From positions 16,229,489 through 16,293,488 of the forward strand of contig NC_026655.2 of NCBI RefSeq assembly GCF_000004075.3: a DNA stretch of 64,000 bases. Reading direction: 5' to 3'. The notes under the pieces are model-generated. The model saw only the letters and a list, made by a program, of their open reading frames with translations. It searched no databases and was not told the origin of the DNA. Positions 12,201 through 25,162 of this stretch are shown piece by piece; positions within the stretch are counted from its first letter, which is position 1; each line of letters opens with the position of its first letter. The translations under genes were made by a program, and so were the position numbers. The stretch comes from Cucumis sativus (taxonomy: Eukaryota; Streptophyta; Magnoliopsida; Cucurbitales; Cucurbitaceae).

Positions 12201-15200
12201 AGAAGAAGATCCAACCAACCAAAATAGAGTAGAGAAAGAAAGAAAAAAAGAAAAAAACTACATATAAAAATACACATATGTAAGTCTAAAATTGAGAGGT
12301 TTTAGTACATTAATTTGAACTTAAAAGTTTTGTAGTATAATAAATGTTCGGACAAAGTTTATATAGATATATATTATGGGCAAAACTATAATACAAGTAG
12401 GAAATAAACTACTTAGTGCCACTGCATTAAACACAAATAAATATCAATTTTAAGCTGATACATAAGAAAAAATCTTTTTCTTTTTTTATAATTGCATTAA
12501 TTATGTCTGCACCTCATACCCAATACCTAATATTAACAATCAAATTATTATTTATTTATTTAGAAAATGAATAAATCATGAAATAAAAAAAGAAAATTAA
12601 TACTATGTATAGCATTATTAATTTTGTAAGAGGGGATTGTGAAATAGAGTTGTAAGACTTGAAAAATAGAACATTAAATGAATTAGGGTTTTTGAAGGAA
12701 AAGCAAAGAAATAAAGTTGGGGGTTTGGGTGAAGGGGAAATATCTTGGAAAGAAGTTAGGCCAAAATGTGATAAAGGATTCACCCAAAGGATTTTTAAAT
12801 CCTCAACGCTGTCTTCTCCAAAATTAGTAAAGTATGCGTTGTATCTTTTCTTTCTAATTAATGAAAAGCTTCATAATTCTAAGAAGAAGAAAAAAAAATT
12901 TCCTTTTGGTACAAATTCATATTTTTTCTATATTCAGATTTAATGAATAAAAATTTATTTTGTTCGTACAAATTTGGCCGTGGTTTAATTAAACAATAGA
13001 ATTTATGGTTCTAAACACACACATATTCCTACCAACTCACTTAAATTCTTATTGCCTAATCATTCTAAACTTGTATTGATATTAGTTGTTTCAAATTCAA
13101 GTATTTATAGATATAGTAAAATGAAAATTTCTTCTTGGACAAATATGAGGATATGTAGATTTTGTTCTTACTAAATACTCGTGATAGACCAAATTACTAA
13201 GGGGTCGTTTCGGTTCGGAGAATTGTGATGAGAATAAGAATGAGAATGGGTAAGGGATAAACATCCCCTTGCTTGCTAAACGTCTATCATTCATGGTTTG
13301 TTTGTTGGTTTTTTCTTCTTCTGTTTTTTAAGAAAACCCTATATATATATTTTGAAGCAATTTATATATATTATTTTTTATTTTATTTTAATAAATTAAT
13401 TTGCACATACACACGTATATATTTATATCTTATTTTAAATAAATAATAAAGAACTGAGGTAATAAAACTATCAATTAATTAATTAAACTACCCATCATTA
13501 ATTAATTATATTTGTAACTAGTGAGTAATTAAGATTAATATAATATAAATTTGTTTTTTAATAATTATAATTAGTTTATAATTTATTAATTAATACATCA
13601 TCATTATATAAATTCATCCATTGTATCTAATGAAAGTACTCATTTTACAAATACTTGTAACTAATATTATTATTTTATGATTATTCTACGTTGTCTCTAG
13701 ACTTTTTAAGAAGGCATATTTTAATCCATGTGATTAAGATTTTGTTAACTTTTGATGGAACGATGAAACGACGTCTATATTTAAATGACTAGATTATCAA
13801 ATAAGACAATCACTTTCAATAATTTAGGGTTTTAATTTTTAATTAAAAGTTAGATAATAAATTTATATTTTTTCGAATAACTCAGGGAGTCTTTGTCTTC
13901 AAGATTTTGACTCTCATCATTTTGGCTCATTGTCATTTTACTTCATTTTTTTCAACTCATATGCTAGAAACAATTTATCATCATACAAATTTTTTAGTGC
14001 CTCAAGTTTGACATATTCTATGATTTATTGAAGTGTTTTTTTCTCTTCCTCCTAATTTTTCTTTAGGAGGGAGAGGGGGTTGTGATTGATTGTGAGAGTA
14101 TTTATTGCAATTTCATAGAGTTTACTGTATAAAGAGTTTAAGATTTCAATTTGAAAACAAACAAATAAATAAAGGGTGGGGGAGCCCAAAGGATGTGAGA
14201 GACTTAAATTTTGAAAGAAAAAAAGAACAAAATTAAATTAGTTTTAATTTGGATTTACTTGATTCAAATATGTTGATTATAAATTTGGGATGACATAAAA
14301 GATTTATAAAATGAATTAGATAGATTCTTTTTGTTATTTAACAATTTAAGTAATATATAAATCTATAGTCCAATCATCTAAATATATCTAAAAGCTACAC
14401 CATCCTTCCTTAAAAAGTTAACAGATCCAACTATAACAATAGAAACCGAAGTAAGTTTTTTTCGAAAGCTCGATGACTAAAACATATGCTTTTAAAAGTT
14501 TAGGACCCAAACAAGATTTTAATTTTATTTGATTGTTAAATAATTAATTTTTCTCAATACTTTAATTTAGTTTATTGTTTATCAATTAATAAAATATAAA
14601 TTTTCTACAATTCTAATAATATTTGCATGGGCAACCAAACACAAGCACAAGCAATCTTATATTCATATTCATTATTTTTAAGCATCTTCATTTTTGAGCA
14701 ATCTTATTTCATCTCAATTTTCTCAATCCAAATAATTTTAAAAAAAAAGTTTATTAATGATAACTAAATAACTTATAAAAGTGTCCATGTCTATCATTAA
14801 ATAGATTTTGATATATATTTGCAATTCTACTTAATTATTACCCTAAATTCTTACTAAAAAAACTTACCTTAGATTTTTTTAAAAGTGAATAATTGATTGA
14901 ACTTCCCACAGTGGTAATTATGATAGACTCACTTATTTAAAGTTAGAGGTTGAACATTTTTTTCTCACAACTTTCCTAATGAATTGTACTAAAAAAAATG
15001 TACATGCATTGATAATATATACAGACATACATCAGATCTCATTTGCATTTGTTATCACTGTAGTACTTTGTAAGCTTGACCACTAGCCTACTTCTCTTCG
15101 TTTTATGTTGCTTTTTTCAAGTTAAAATTGCAAAAGAAATTCTTGTAACGACGTGGCGTTGAGCCAACTATCTCATTTTGTTATCTAAGTTAGTTTATTG

Positions 15201-15999
15201 AGCGTACAATTTTACTAAACACTTGAATATTATATTATATTGCTTAATCATTTATCTTAGAGGTGACATTTAATTTAGTGAGGCTATTTATTGACTGTTT
15301 TTCAATCAGTTGCTTATGAGCACGAGTAACGAGGATGGTGATGTTAAGGTTGTTTTCCACATTCAAGACTATAGGGTGCTAGAACGAGGACAACTCGATT
15401 ATTTTTTTATTGATATATATTTATTGTCTCAATTGTTTGATCCATACTCCCGGATGTCAACTTTTCTCTTTTTGGATGAATGTTTCTTTGTGCTTTCTTC
15501 CATGTACTCAATCATAAGGATTTCAAAATTAAGCATGCTTAGCTTAAAAACAATTCTATGTGTTGACAAACTTTTCGAGAATTTTTAAATAATGTACGTG
15601 CGTGAGGATAAAACATGGTGAAAGAGCTCATGTTGGTTTATGGGAACAACTTTGGTTTTAGAAGCGTTTAAGACAAGCAAGAAACATGGAGACGGTTATT
15701 TGTTGAATCCAAATTCCAAATTTTGATATGAATGGTGAGTGTGAGAGGTTGGAATAGAAAATAGAAAATAGAAAAAATGTATTGGATAGCAGTAAGTGTG
15801 TAGGTGAGAGGGTTTTAGGAGTGATACAATTAATTTATGATGGATAAACTCTTACCTAAAATTACCATATTTGAAATTATATATTGTGTGGAAATAGTTT
15901 TGAATCTAAATATTTGAAGCAATTAATAAAATAGGTTTGGGAAAGAGGTGTCCTTAGTTTAAAAAGGAAAGAGTCAAAAAGAAAAATGATAGGGAGGGG

Positions 16000-16200
16000 A
16001 GGCCGGTTTTTAATGTTAAAGGCTTAGCTTAGCGATAAATAAAGGGAAGGGGTCTTCTTCCCACCGCCATCTGTCCCCATTTATGTTTTCTTCATTTTAA
16101 CCCTTCATTTTCCTCCTAAATCTCAATCAACCAACCAACTCTCTTCCTAATCAATCTTTTCCATTTCAATCACCAAAAATATATATTTTCAATATTATTA
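16000..16200 (+). promoter_or_regulatory. Promoter-like stretch without a recognisable coding region
   Basis: A GC-richer island (GGGGAGGCCGG near 15997-16006) is followed by an AAATAAAGGG TATA-like element near 16037-16048 and a long pyrimidine/CAACCAACCAACTC leader-like run, as in a plant core promoter plus 5'UTR. No reading frame longer than a few dozen codons follows. It may drive a non-coding transcript or be the relic of a lost gene. Confidence 0.25.
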
Positions 16201-16834
16201 TTACACCAAACAAATAAAATCAAATACAATTTTACTTACTTTACTATTTGAGTTATTGTCTCTCAACATAAAACAAATCATATTTCTTTCTTCTACGAGT
16301 AGCACCACATCTAGAAGATTAACGAACAAAATCTTTTGAATCCATCGATCTTCAAGATTTTGAAAGTGGAGAGACATTTTTTTTTAAGAAGACAAAAGAT
16401 TATGAAAAATGTGTTTTTCAACCAAATAGAAAACAATATCTTATTTATAGGCTTATTCGTAATCATTCGAAAAATCATATCTTTTTCTATAATTTAGTTA
16501 TTAGTACTTTCATGCATGAAGTGATACATTCATTCATGATGAATCCATTCATAAAAAAATAAAACATAAATAACCATTTATTTCAACAATACATAGGTAT
16601 GTACATATAAACTTTTCACTATTTTATTTCACTTTTTGGTTCCTAACTAAATTTTAGAATATGATCTTTCTAATCACAACTTTGACTTTTATATTTCATT
16701 TCATGGTTAAGATTTACAATATTAGTTTTTAGCAAAAAAAAGAAAAAAAAGAAGTGAAAACGTTCTCATTCAATTTTTTTTGTCCTTTATTAATGAATTA
16801 AAATGAAGGGTAATTATAATGGATGACCATTTGA

Positions 16835-17035
16835 GGAATAATAATTAAAGATATAACAACATTTAAAAAAAATTGTAAATATAGCGAAGATATGATTTTT
16901 ATCACTGGTAAACTCGTATGATCTATCGGTGATAGAATAATTTTTACAACATGGTCTATCGTTGATAGAATTTGACAAATTTTGCTATATACTTAATTAT
17001 TTTGAATTTAATTGCTAAATTTGTAACTATTCTTA
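16835..17035 (+). repeat. Dispersed repeat copy (same family as 54165-54345, opposite orientation)
   Basis: Starts GAGGAATAATAATTAAAGAT, then ATAACAACATTT, TGTAAATATAGC, two TCTATCG(G/T)TGATAGAAT motifs and TTTTGCTATAT. The reverse complement of 54165-54345 gives nearly the same order of motifs, so the two are members of one interspersed family. Confidence 0.65.
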
Positions 17036-18540
17036 AAATAAACAAATAGAAACCGTCCATTAATAAAAATCTCATTTCATATTTATTTTAGATTAATGAA
17101 CAAATAACGTTACATAAAAAAAACTAAACTGAAACATTAATAATAATACTAAGATAAAAATATCAAATATTTTAAAATTATCTAATAAAACAAAACTCAA
17201 AATTTGAGAACTAAGTTGGTAACATTTTAAAACTTAATAAAATTCAAAAACTAAAGTTTGTTTAGTAACACTCTTGTTTACTCAAAAAGTTTCAAGTTAA
17301 AGATATATTCATATACCTTTTCAATTCCCATTCTTCTCTCATTGTTTATATAAAAAGACTCCCTACAAACAAACTTTTTGTTGTGTAATTCCATCCATAT
17401 CTTTCTAAATAAAGTCATTTCTTTTTCAAAACAAACTAACAATTTTCAATATAGAATCAAACGGACTCACCTTTTAACTTTTAACTTAATTATATTTCAT
17501 ATCAGTGTATCAAAAAAAGAAGAAAGGAACAAAGAATTATCGGAAAACCGCTAGGTAGAATCTCAAACCTTTTATCCTAAAGTTTATTCTTTATGTTTTG
17601 AGTTCAACATTTGGTGGACTCACATATACATGGATGCATCATCTTTGCATTGAGCTACTAATTAAACTAAGATGACATCATTTTAAGTATGCTTCCTATA
17701 TTTCCAAGAGCTTGGTTTGATAGTTATGCGCCAAAACAATTTAGTCTGAATGTTTGATAATGTTATACTTGATTTTAAAAAGTAACTTTTGGTTGCCTTA
17801 GCATTAGCATTGTTTTGTGGTCCATCATAATGAATTATGTCATGGTAAAATCTCTCTCAAACAATAGCAGAACATGTCACATATATACTCTTTGGAATAG
17901 TTGAAGTTATTATTAAGGTCCCTCATGATACGTACAATAGCGTGTGCAAGACAACCGAAAGGAAAAGAAAAGGGGGGATTGTATTTGTAAGGGTTGTATA
18001 AGCGTGGTAGGGGGTGAGTTGTATTGGCTGGTCCCCAAACACATTCAACCTGATCTTTTAATAAGTAACTAGTAGTAGTAGTAGTCATCTTTGAAAAGAA
18101 AATTAAAAGAAAGAAGAAAAAGTGAGAAGGGAAAAAGTCCAAAGTAACCCCTATTCTCCCAACCATATTAAGCATTAAATTTAGAGGAAGTATTATGTGC
18201 CATCACTACAGCTGTGCCAGAATATGGGTTTGAACATGAGAAACGCGTACATGAGCATGGGTTTTGCCCGCCACGATTTACTACTTAAGTACACAATTCC
18301 CATAACTCCCACTTAAAATACACTAATTTACTCTAGTACGGTATACAATGTATTTATGTATTTATGTATTTATGCATAGGGAGATAAGTGTGAAAAGGAA
18401 GGGAAAATGGGAGAGTGATGAATATATATAATCTACTTGTTGGGTCAACTTCTTTACAAATCCCCAGTTTTATTTCTTCATAGCATTTATAAAGGCCGGC
18501 CATCGGGAGAAGTTGGACCAACTGATTTGTTTGTTTGTTT

Positions 18541-18902
18541 GCTTTCTTTTCTTTTTTCTTTTTTCTTTTTTCTTTTATGTTCTATATATAGACTTCCTCA
18601 CACACACTAAACTTTGTAGGATTTGTCTTACAGAGAGAGAGAGATAACTTTGGGACAATTTAGAAAAGAAAAGAAAAAGCAAGTGGAAGATAAACCCATT
18701 TCTCCCTTTTGTTTGTTTTTCTTTTTAAAATTTCTCTATCAAGTGAGATCACTTCAAAACAAGAAGATTACAAGATTCAGAGTTTCAGTTCTCTGTCGTT
18801 TTGTTCTTTCTGAATTTCTCTGTTTTTTCAATATAAGGAGAAAAACACACAAAACAGAGTACTGAAGAGCTGTGTGTCGCTTGAGAAATTTGGGATTTAG
18901 CA
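18541..18902 (+). promoter_or_regulatory. CER3-like gene core promoter and 5'UTR
   Basis: A CTTTT-repeat pyrimidine patch (18541-18577) precedes a TATA box (TATATATA, 18583-18590). A pyrimidine-rich start region follows, then a leader of roughly 280 bases containing a (GA)5 run at 18633-18643. The leader reaches the start codon at 18903. The pyrimidine patch plus TATA arrangement is typical of plant core promoters; the exact transcription start is inferred. Confidence 0.6.
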
Positions 18903-21900
18903 ATGGTTGCTCCATTAGCATCTTGGCCATGGGAGAATTTGGGGATGTTCAAGGTAAAAAAAAAAAAACATATTCTAGAGAATGAAAATGGATGAATGTC
19001 TTCTTATTGATTTTGCATATGTTTAATTTTTTTTTTTCTAAAACTGATTAATAATGCAGTATTTGCTATATGGGCCGCTGCTTGCAAATGGTTTATATAC
19101 GTTATATGAAGAAGGGAATATCATACACAATTGGTGTCTCCATATTCTTTTGATCTCTTTACTAAGAGTAGGAATTCATGTCGTTTGGAGTTCTTATAGC
19201 AACATGCTTTTCTTAACAAGAAACCGACGGATTCTTCAACAAGGAGTTGATTTCAAACAAATTGATATGGAATGGGAATGGTATACTTTCAATTTCTACC
19301 TTCTAAATTATAACCTGAACCCCATATGGTTTTTTTTTCTCCCCAACCCCCCAAATAATTACTTTTATATCTTCATAATTTCAGGGATAATTTCTTGTTA
19401 CTTCAAGCTTTAATGACTTCCATGATGGTTTATTTGTTCCCTTCACTTGGAAATCTTCCTCTTTGGAACCCAAAGGGGTTAATTGCTGTTCTGATTCTCC
19501 ATATTGTAATTGCAGAGCCATTATTTTACTTCTTCCATAGATTATTTCACTCCAACCATTATCTTTTTACTCATTACCATTCTCTTCATCATTCTTCCTC
19601 TGTCCCACAGTCTTTTACAGGTTAACCCTTCAATTCTTTTAACTTAAATCTCTTTTGGGTTGCTTTTAAATTTTCATTTTTAATCTTAAATCTCTGAAAG
19701 GTTTGCCTTTTTTTGTTTTTTCCCCAATAAAGCTGGAAATGGGACAGTTCTAGAACATCTTGCGTGGAGTATTGTAATTGGAGCACCAATTGTTGGAACA
19801 AGTCTTCTTGGATATGGATCGACTGCTACGTTTGCTTGTTACGTTTTGGTATTCGATTTTCTCAGATGTTTAGGGCTTTCCAACGTTGAAATTGTCTCAC
19901 ATCGGTTGTTTGATGCAATCCCAGTTCTTCGATATCTTCTCTACACCCCAACGTAAGAACTCACTGTTTATTTTTCCTTAAAAAAAAAGTGCTTTGTCAA
20001 TGAAATTGAAAGCCCCTCTGGATTGCTGACACCTTTGCCTCTTCTTATTATATTAGTCGTTTTCAACATTAAAGAGTGACGTTCTAAAACCACATAAAAT
20101 AGAGAAAGCAAGAAAAAAGTTGTATATTTTTTTTCATTTAATTTGTTTACTTATATATTTGTTTTTACAATTGGTCAAAACTGAAAGAGTGATGGTGTTG
20201 ATTGGGGGATTTTATTAGGTACCATACACTTCACCACACAGAGAAAGAGACTAATTTCTGCCTCTTCATGCCTCTCTTTGATGCAATTGGAAACACACTT
20301 CATAAATGTTCATGGAAATTACATAAGCAGAATAGCTTAAATGCAGGTCCGTCTCCCATTTCCCTCTTTATTTCTACTCGAACAAAAAAAAAAAAAACTC
20401 GGAAATTATTGTCTAAATTGCATCTAATGATTGTCATTTACAATAATCACTTAAGTGAGTTTTTGGGCTTTCTAATGCCATTAAGATAAAGTATGATTGG
20501 ACAACCACAGAAAGATAGTATTTTTTGTTTTTTTTTTACAATTTCCAGCTTGATTATTGAATAATCGTAATTAATGGGCAGTTACAACTTCTCATTAAAG
20601 AGCTAAAGTTGATAAAGATACGGCTCTCACGTTAATGCGTCTTGAAAAAGAGTTGTAAATTGTAGATTTTAGGAGTTGAAGCATTTATGATAATGTTATC
20701 ACATTATTAGAAAGTTTTTAAGGCAAAGTGAATTAATAATTTATTTTTTGTTTGTTTGTTTGTTGGAGTTAAATGAGTAAAAAAAACAAAAACAAATATT
20801 AGTAGATGAAGAAATTGAATTTAAATAAATTTGGCAGGCAAAAATGGGAGAGTTCCTGATTTCGTATTTCTAGCCCATGTGGTAGATGTGACTTCATCAA
20901 TGCATGCACCATTTGTATCAAGATTCTTTGCTTCACGTCCCTTTGTTACAAAATTATCCTTGTTCCCATCTTGGCCCGCTGCCTTCATTGTAATGCTCAT
21001 CATGTGGGGTCGCTCTAAAATCTTCCTTTATTCTTACTACAATCTTAGAAATTGGCTTCATCAAACATGGGTCGTTCCAAGGTTCGGATTTCAGGTAATG
21101 GCTCAAAAACGTGTTCTTGAATACAGTAAAAGAAGAAGAATTCGTTTTTGTCTTCTGCTAACTAATTGTTTGTTTGTGTTGGTGTTGTTGTGTTTGTGGT
21201 ATAGTATTTCTTGCCATTTGCAAGAGAAGGGATTAATAAGCATATAGAGGATGCAATTTTGAGAGCTGACAAGCTGGGGGTTAAAGTCATAAGTCTTGCT
21301 GCACTAAATAAGGTAGGTTTTGCTGACTTTATTATTTCTTTCTTTTTCATATAATATTTAAATGTAAATTCTGTTCATCTCTGAATTGGGTTGGTGGGGG
21401 AAATTAATATCTTTCTGTGAGGTTTAATCTCTTTATATATATATATAGTGTGTGTGTGTGTCTACCTATGTGTGAGAGGACATGTATCATGTTCTTTCAT
21501 TTAAGACTTCTGCTCTTAACTATTTTACCTCTCACATTGTATTATATTTTTCTGACTCACTCATGAGTCCTATCTTCAACATAGAGCAATGCAATAAACT
21601 TTGACACATTTGCTATCTAGTCAAGTCCACACAGCACAAAATTATTCAAAAGTATTTAAAAATGGAATATTGAAACACGTTTTTAAACATTCAAAATTAT
21701 TTTAATATTTAACATTATATATTGTTGTACAGTTTTAAATGATTAAATGTATTATGTTTCTTAGTGATATTAAAAATTTTAAAAAAAAATTGACCATTTT
21801 AAAATCACTAGTCATTCACCAACATAATTTTTTTTTCTTTTATTTATGTAGTGTATTTGAAACTGTTTAAATCACTTTTTTCATTTATAGTTAAAAACAC

Positions 21901-23565
21901 AATAGTATCCTAGTGATTTCAAAAACAACGAACTCGATCCTAACGATCTTTTAGATATTTTCTTTAATTATCTTAGCTTCATGGATTTTAGCAGTCAATA
22001 ATTTGTGTTTGTGGTTTAATTTTTGGATATACAGAACGAAGCATTGAATGGTGGGGGAACACTTTTTGTAGAGAAGCATCCAAATCTTAGGGTAAGAGTT
22101 GTGCATGGGAATACACTAACAGCTGCTGTGATTCTCAATGAAATTCCAAAGGATGTTAAAGAAGTTTTTCTAACTGGGGCAACTTCCAAGCTTGGAAGAG
22201 CCATTGCTCTCTACCTTTGTCGAAGGAAAGTTCGAGTCCTTGTAAGTCTCTCTTTCTTTGAAAAATTATTCAATAAATTCGTTACAAATTATTAAACCAC
22301 ATTCGAACTGTTTTTCCTAATAATTTATTCTGTTTACTCTTCTTGCAATATAATAACTTATCACGTTTCTTTGTACTGTAAGATTTATATCATTACTGAA
22401 ATTTGGAGTTGAATCTAAATTTAAATTGATAGATTAGGGAAAAGTTGAATCTTTTGATTAACGTGCTTCTTTAATTAACTAACATCTTTATTTTCCCTAA
22501 AAATTCCTTATAGATGCTTACACTTTCCACGGAAAGATTTGAGAAAATACAAAAGGAAGCACCTGTAGATTGTCAAAACTACTTGGTTCAAGTTACTAAG
22601 TACCAAGCTGCTCGCAATTGCAAGGTAATCATTAGTTAAACACATACTACATTTAAAAAAACCTTTTTTAATCACTAAAAAAATGGTAATCAAATAAGTA
22701 TTTAATAAACACACCAAACTTACTAAGTTCATGTCTAGGTGTGACTTCAAAATCGTCAAAATCATAACTTTTGTTGTTTTAAAGTCACTTTAAGACACGT
22801 TTTTAGTCAATATTGAATCTTACACTTTTTTAAATTCAATATTTATAAAAAAAGTTCTTTAAAATGACAAAACCGTGAAAATATCTACAAATATAGCATA
22901 TTTATCTCATCAAAATTAATTTTAAAGAACTAAAAACATGTTAACAAGTGATTTTACTCCTTCTAAATCAACTCTCAAACCTACCATAAATTCGGTGGTT
23001 GCCTCGAGATCTTAAACAACAACAATAATATGGATAAACTTAAACAACCAAAAGCCTTCAGCTGCATGTTTTTTTTTTTTTTTTGTATGGACACATTAAC
23101 TGATCAATGTAAAAGTTGTGAAACTCAAACAGACTTGGATTGTTGGGAAGTGGATCACTCCAAGAGAGCAGAGTTGGGCCCCAAGTGGAACTCATTTCCA
23201 TCAATTTGTAGTCCCTCCCATCTTAGCTTTCAGAAGAGATTGCACCTACGGCGACCTCGCTGCCATGCGACTGCCCGAGGACGTTCAAGGCCTTGGCAAT
23301 TGCGAGGTATTGATTAATTTATAATCTCTCACTTCGGTGACATATATATATGTTAATCTTATTTTTAACGGAGGGAGGTGTTTGTTAATAATTGGTACAG
23401 TATACGATGAGCCGAGGAGTGGTGCATGCATGTCATGCAGGTGGAGTGGTGCACCATTTGGAAGGGTGGACTCACCACGAAGTTGGGGCTTTAGATGTGG
23501 ATAGAATTGACCTTGTTTGGGAGGCAGCACTAAAACATGGCCTAAAACCAGTCTCCACCAAATGA
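18903..23565 (+). CDS. CER3: CER3/WAX2-like very-long-chain alkane synthesis protein
   Basis: Coding exons: 18903-18953, 19060-19280, 19385-19620, 19733-19952, 20219-20346, 20838-21094, 21205-21312, 22035-22241, 22514-22624, 23133-23306 and 23401-23565. All introns are GT-AG and the joins keep frame, giving 625 aa, the usual family size. The N-terminus ([14 protein letters not shown]) matches the CER3 start. The N-terminal half is a membrane fatty-acid-hydroxylase fold with histidine boxes HRLFH (142-146), HYHSLHH (154-160) and HTLHH (245-249). The C-terminal WAX2 domain contains [36 protein letters not shown] and [15 protein letters not shown]. In Arabidopsis CER3 works with CER1 and cytochrome b5 in the ER to turn very-long-chain acyl-CoAs into alkanes for cuticular wax. 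No exon is disrupted, so the gene looks functional. CER1 paralogues share the layout, but the WAX2-domain wording favours CER3. Confidence 0.95.
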
Positions 23566-25162
23566 AAATATAAAATCAAATAAATCTTACCCCCCCTTTT
23601 CTTTTAATCCTTTCATTGCATTAAATCAAAAAACAAAAAAAGTAATTACAAATATGATTTGGTATATGTGAACTAGAACCAATGAATATTGAAGCATTAA
23701 ATTTCAATATTGCAAAGCCCTTTTTTGTTCTTTGCATCCATGTTACTACTTACTATATATGTGTGTGTTTTGTCAACAAAGTTAAAGAATTAAAGAAGTA
23801 GCTGATTATTCTCAATACTTGTAAGCTCGTAATTTCCATATTTACAGTTTTTTTGTCCTTCATTTTGTTTCTTCTTCCATTGAACATTTCTAGTATATTT
23901 GTGCCTACCTAAATTTACATTTAACTTGTCAATTTAAGTTTTTGAGTTAACGAAAGAATTTATGGTCAGACAAATAAAGAGCTTATTAGAAAAAAAAAAA
24001 AAAAACAAAAGTTTTACTTTTATTAACTTCTAATTTTTTTATCTCCATATAGATATAGATTTATATAATAGATTAATTTTCCAAAAAGAATTTAGGGTAG
24101 ATTATAAAGTATTATACAATTACATATTGAAAAAACAGTAGGTGGATTGGCTCACAATAAACATAATAATAAACATAATGTGAAGCATGATGGCACAACA
24201 ATTTATGGGACAAGATGACCATTAGGAAAACCTTCAATAAAAAAGAAAGTTAATATTTTTGAAAAGGAACCAAATAAAATATTTTCCTCATATTCTTCAC
24301 AACATTTGGTTAAAGTGAATGATCTCTTAAAAAAAAAAAGTAACCAAATAAAATATTTTATGAACAAATAAAATATCTTGGGACCCACAAATATTCTAAC
24401 AAATAGGATTGACTCCTAAAATAGAGTGGTCAAAGAAGAAAAAAACAAATGCTTGTAAACTAACTACAAAATAATTTGTTTTCAAACGTAACATCTCAAA
24501 ATAAACCACAAACTTGTATTTATAAATGTTTTCAACCCAACTTTTATCATTTATAACAATATTTTAAAAAAAATTGTGAGACGTTCTGTTTTTCTTTTTT
24601 CTTTTTTTTTTTTAAATGATAGACATTCATCTAAACTAATTCTCTCGAGGAGAATTGTGAAATTTTCAAAAATGTAAGAAGAAAATGAGGCAACCTAGCT
24701 CGTACTTTCTCCCAAGGCATTGTGCATAAAATAACAATAAAGCCTTCAAAGTTCAACTACAGTTATTCGTGGCTTTCACATCTCTCATTCGAAGCCATTA
24801 CACCAAACATTAACTTGACTTTGATTTTAATTCGGAATAATATCATCAATTTCCAATTAAGAATATCCACCATCTATACTCCTTCTCGCACTTGTGTTAA
24901 CTGTTATTTCATCGAAGCTCCAAAAATATTGAAGGAGAGAAAAGAATAATATATTTTTCAAAAGACTAAAACACGATTTGATAAACGCGTACTACTAGTC
25001 GTATTGCAGTAGGGCCCTAGTAATAAATTAATATAGAGACATTCTTAAGTAGACATCAGCTGCTTAGAGAAAGATACGACAAACGAAGTCCTCAAGAAAT
25101 TAAAAAAGAACAAAATTTTGGCATTCATATTGGCCGCTGGTTTTTGTGGCCTGCTATTGAGA
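23566..25162. other. Intergenic region between CER3-like and GLR genes
   Basis: Holds the CER3-like 3'UTR (first few hundred bases, with AAT-rich poly-A signal-like text), a poly-A run near 23988-24004 and AT-rich DNA. The last 200-300 bases must carry the GLR promoter and leader, but I see no convincing TATA box. No other gene is apparent. Confidence 0.55.

Larger units (their letters stand above)
7430..18580. other. Long gene-free intergenic region
   Basis: No frame in these 11 kb shows a recognisable protein. Frames at 9195-9383, 12659-12943, 15310-15588 and 17840-18175 (minus) are short, lack splice-extended homology I can recognise and have AT-driven composition. The stretch holds poly-A runs (10383-10400), a SINE-like head near 12.1 kb, copies of a dispersed TATAGCA/TCTATC-TGATAGA repeat family (11585-11835 and 16835-17035), and a promoter-like stretch near 16.0-16.2 kb listed separately. 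Confidence 0.6.

Noticed and set aside
13195..13310. hAT-like terminus (AAGGGGTCGTTTCGGTTCGG)
   Set aside because: The start resembles hAT MITE ends, but no matching inverted end or 8-bp duplication was found.
15310..15588. 92-codon frame beginning MSTSNEDGDVKVVFHIQDYR after an upstream TTG
   Set aside because: The first 30 residues look plausible, but the rest turns into AT-driven hydrophobic text and no flanking exon was found.
17840..18175. 111-codon minus-strand frame
   Set aside because: Poly-Phe and Thr-repeat content and no domain; it lies in the CER3 upstream region.
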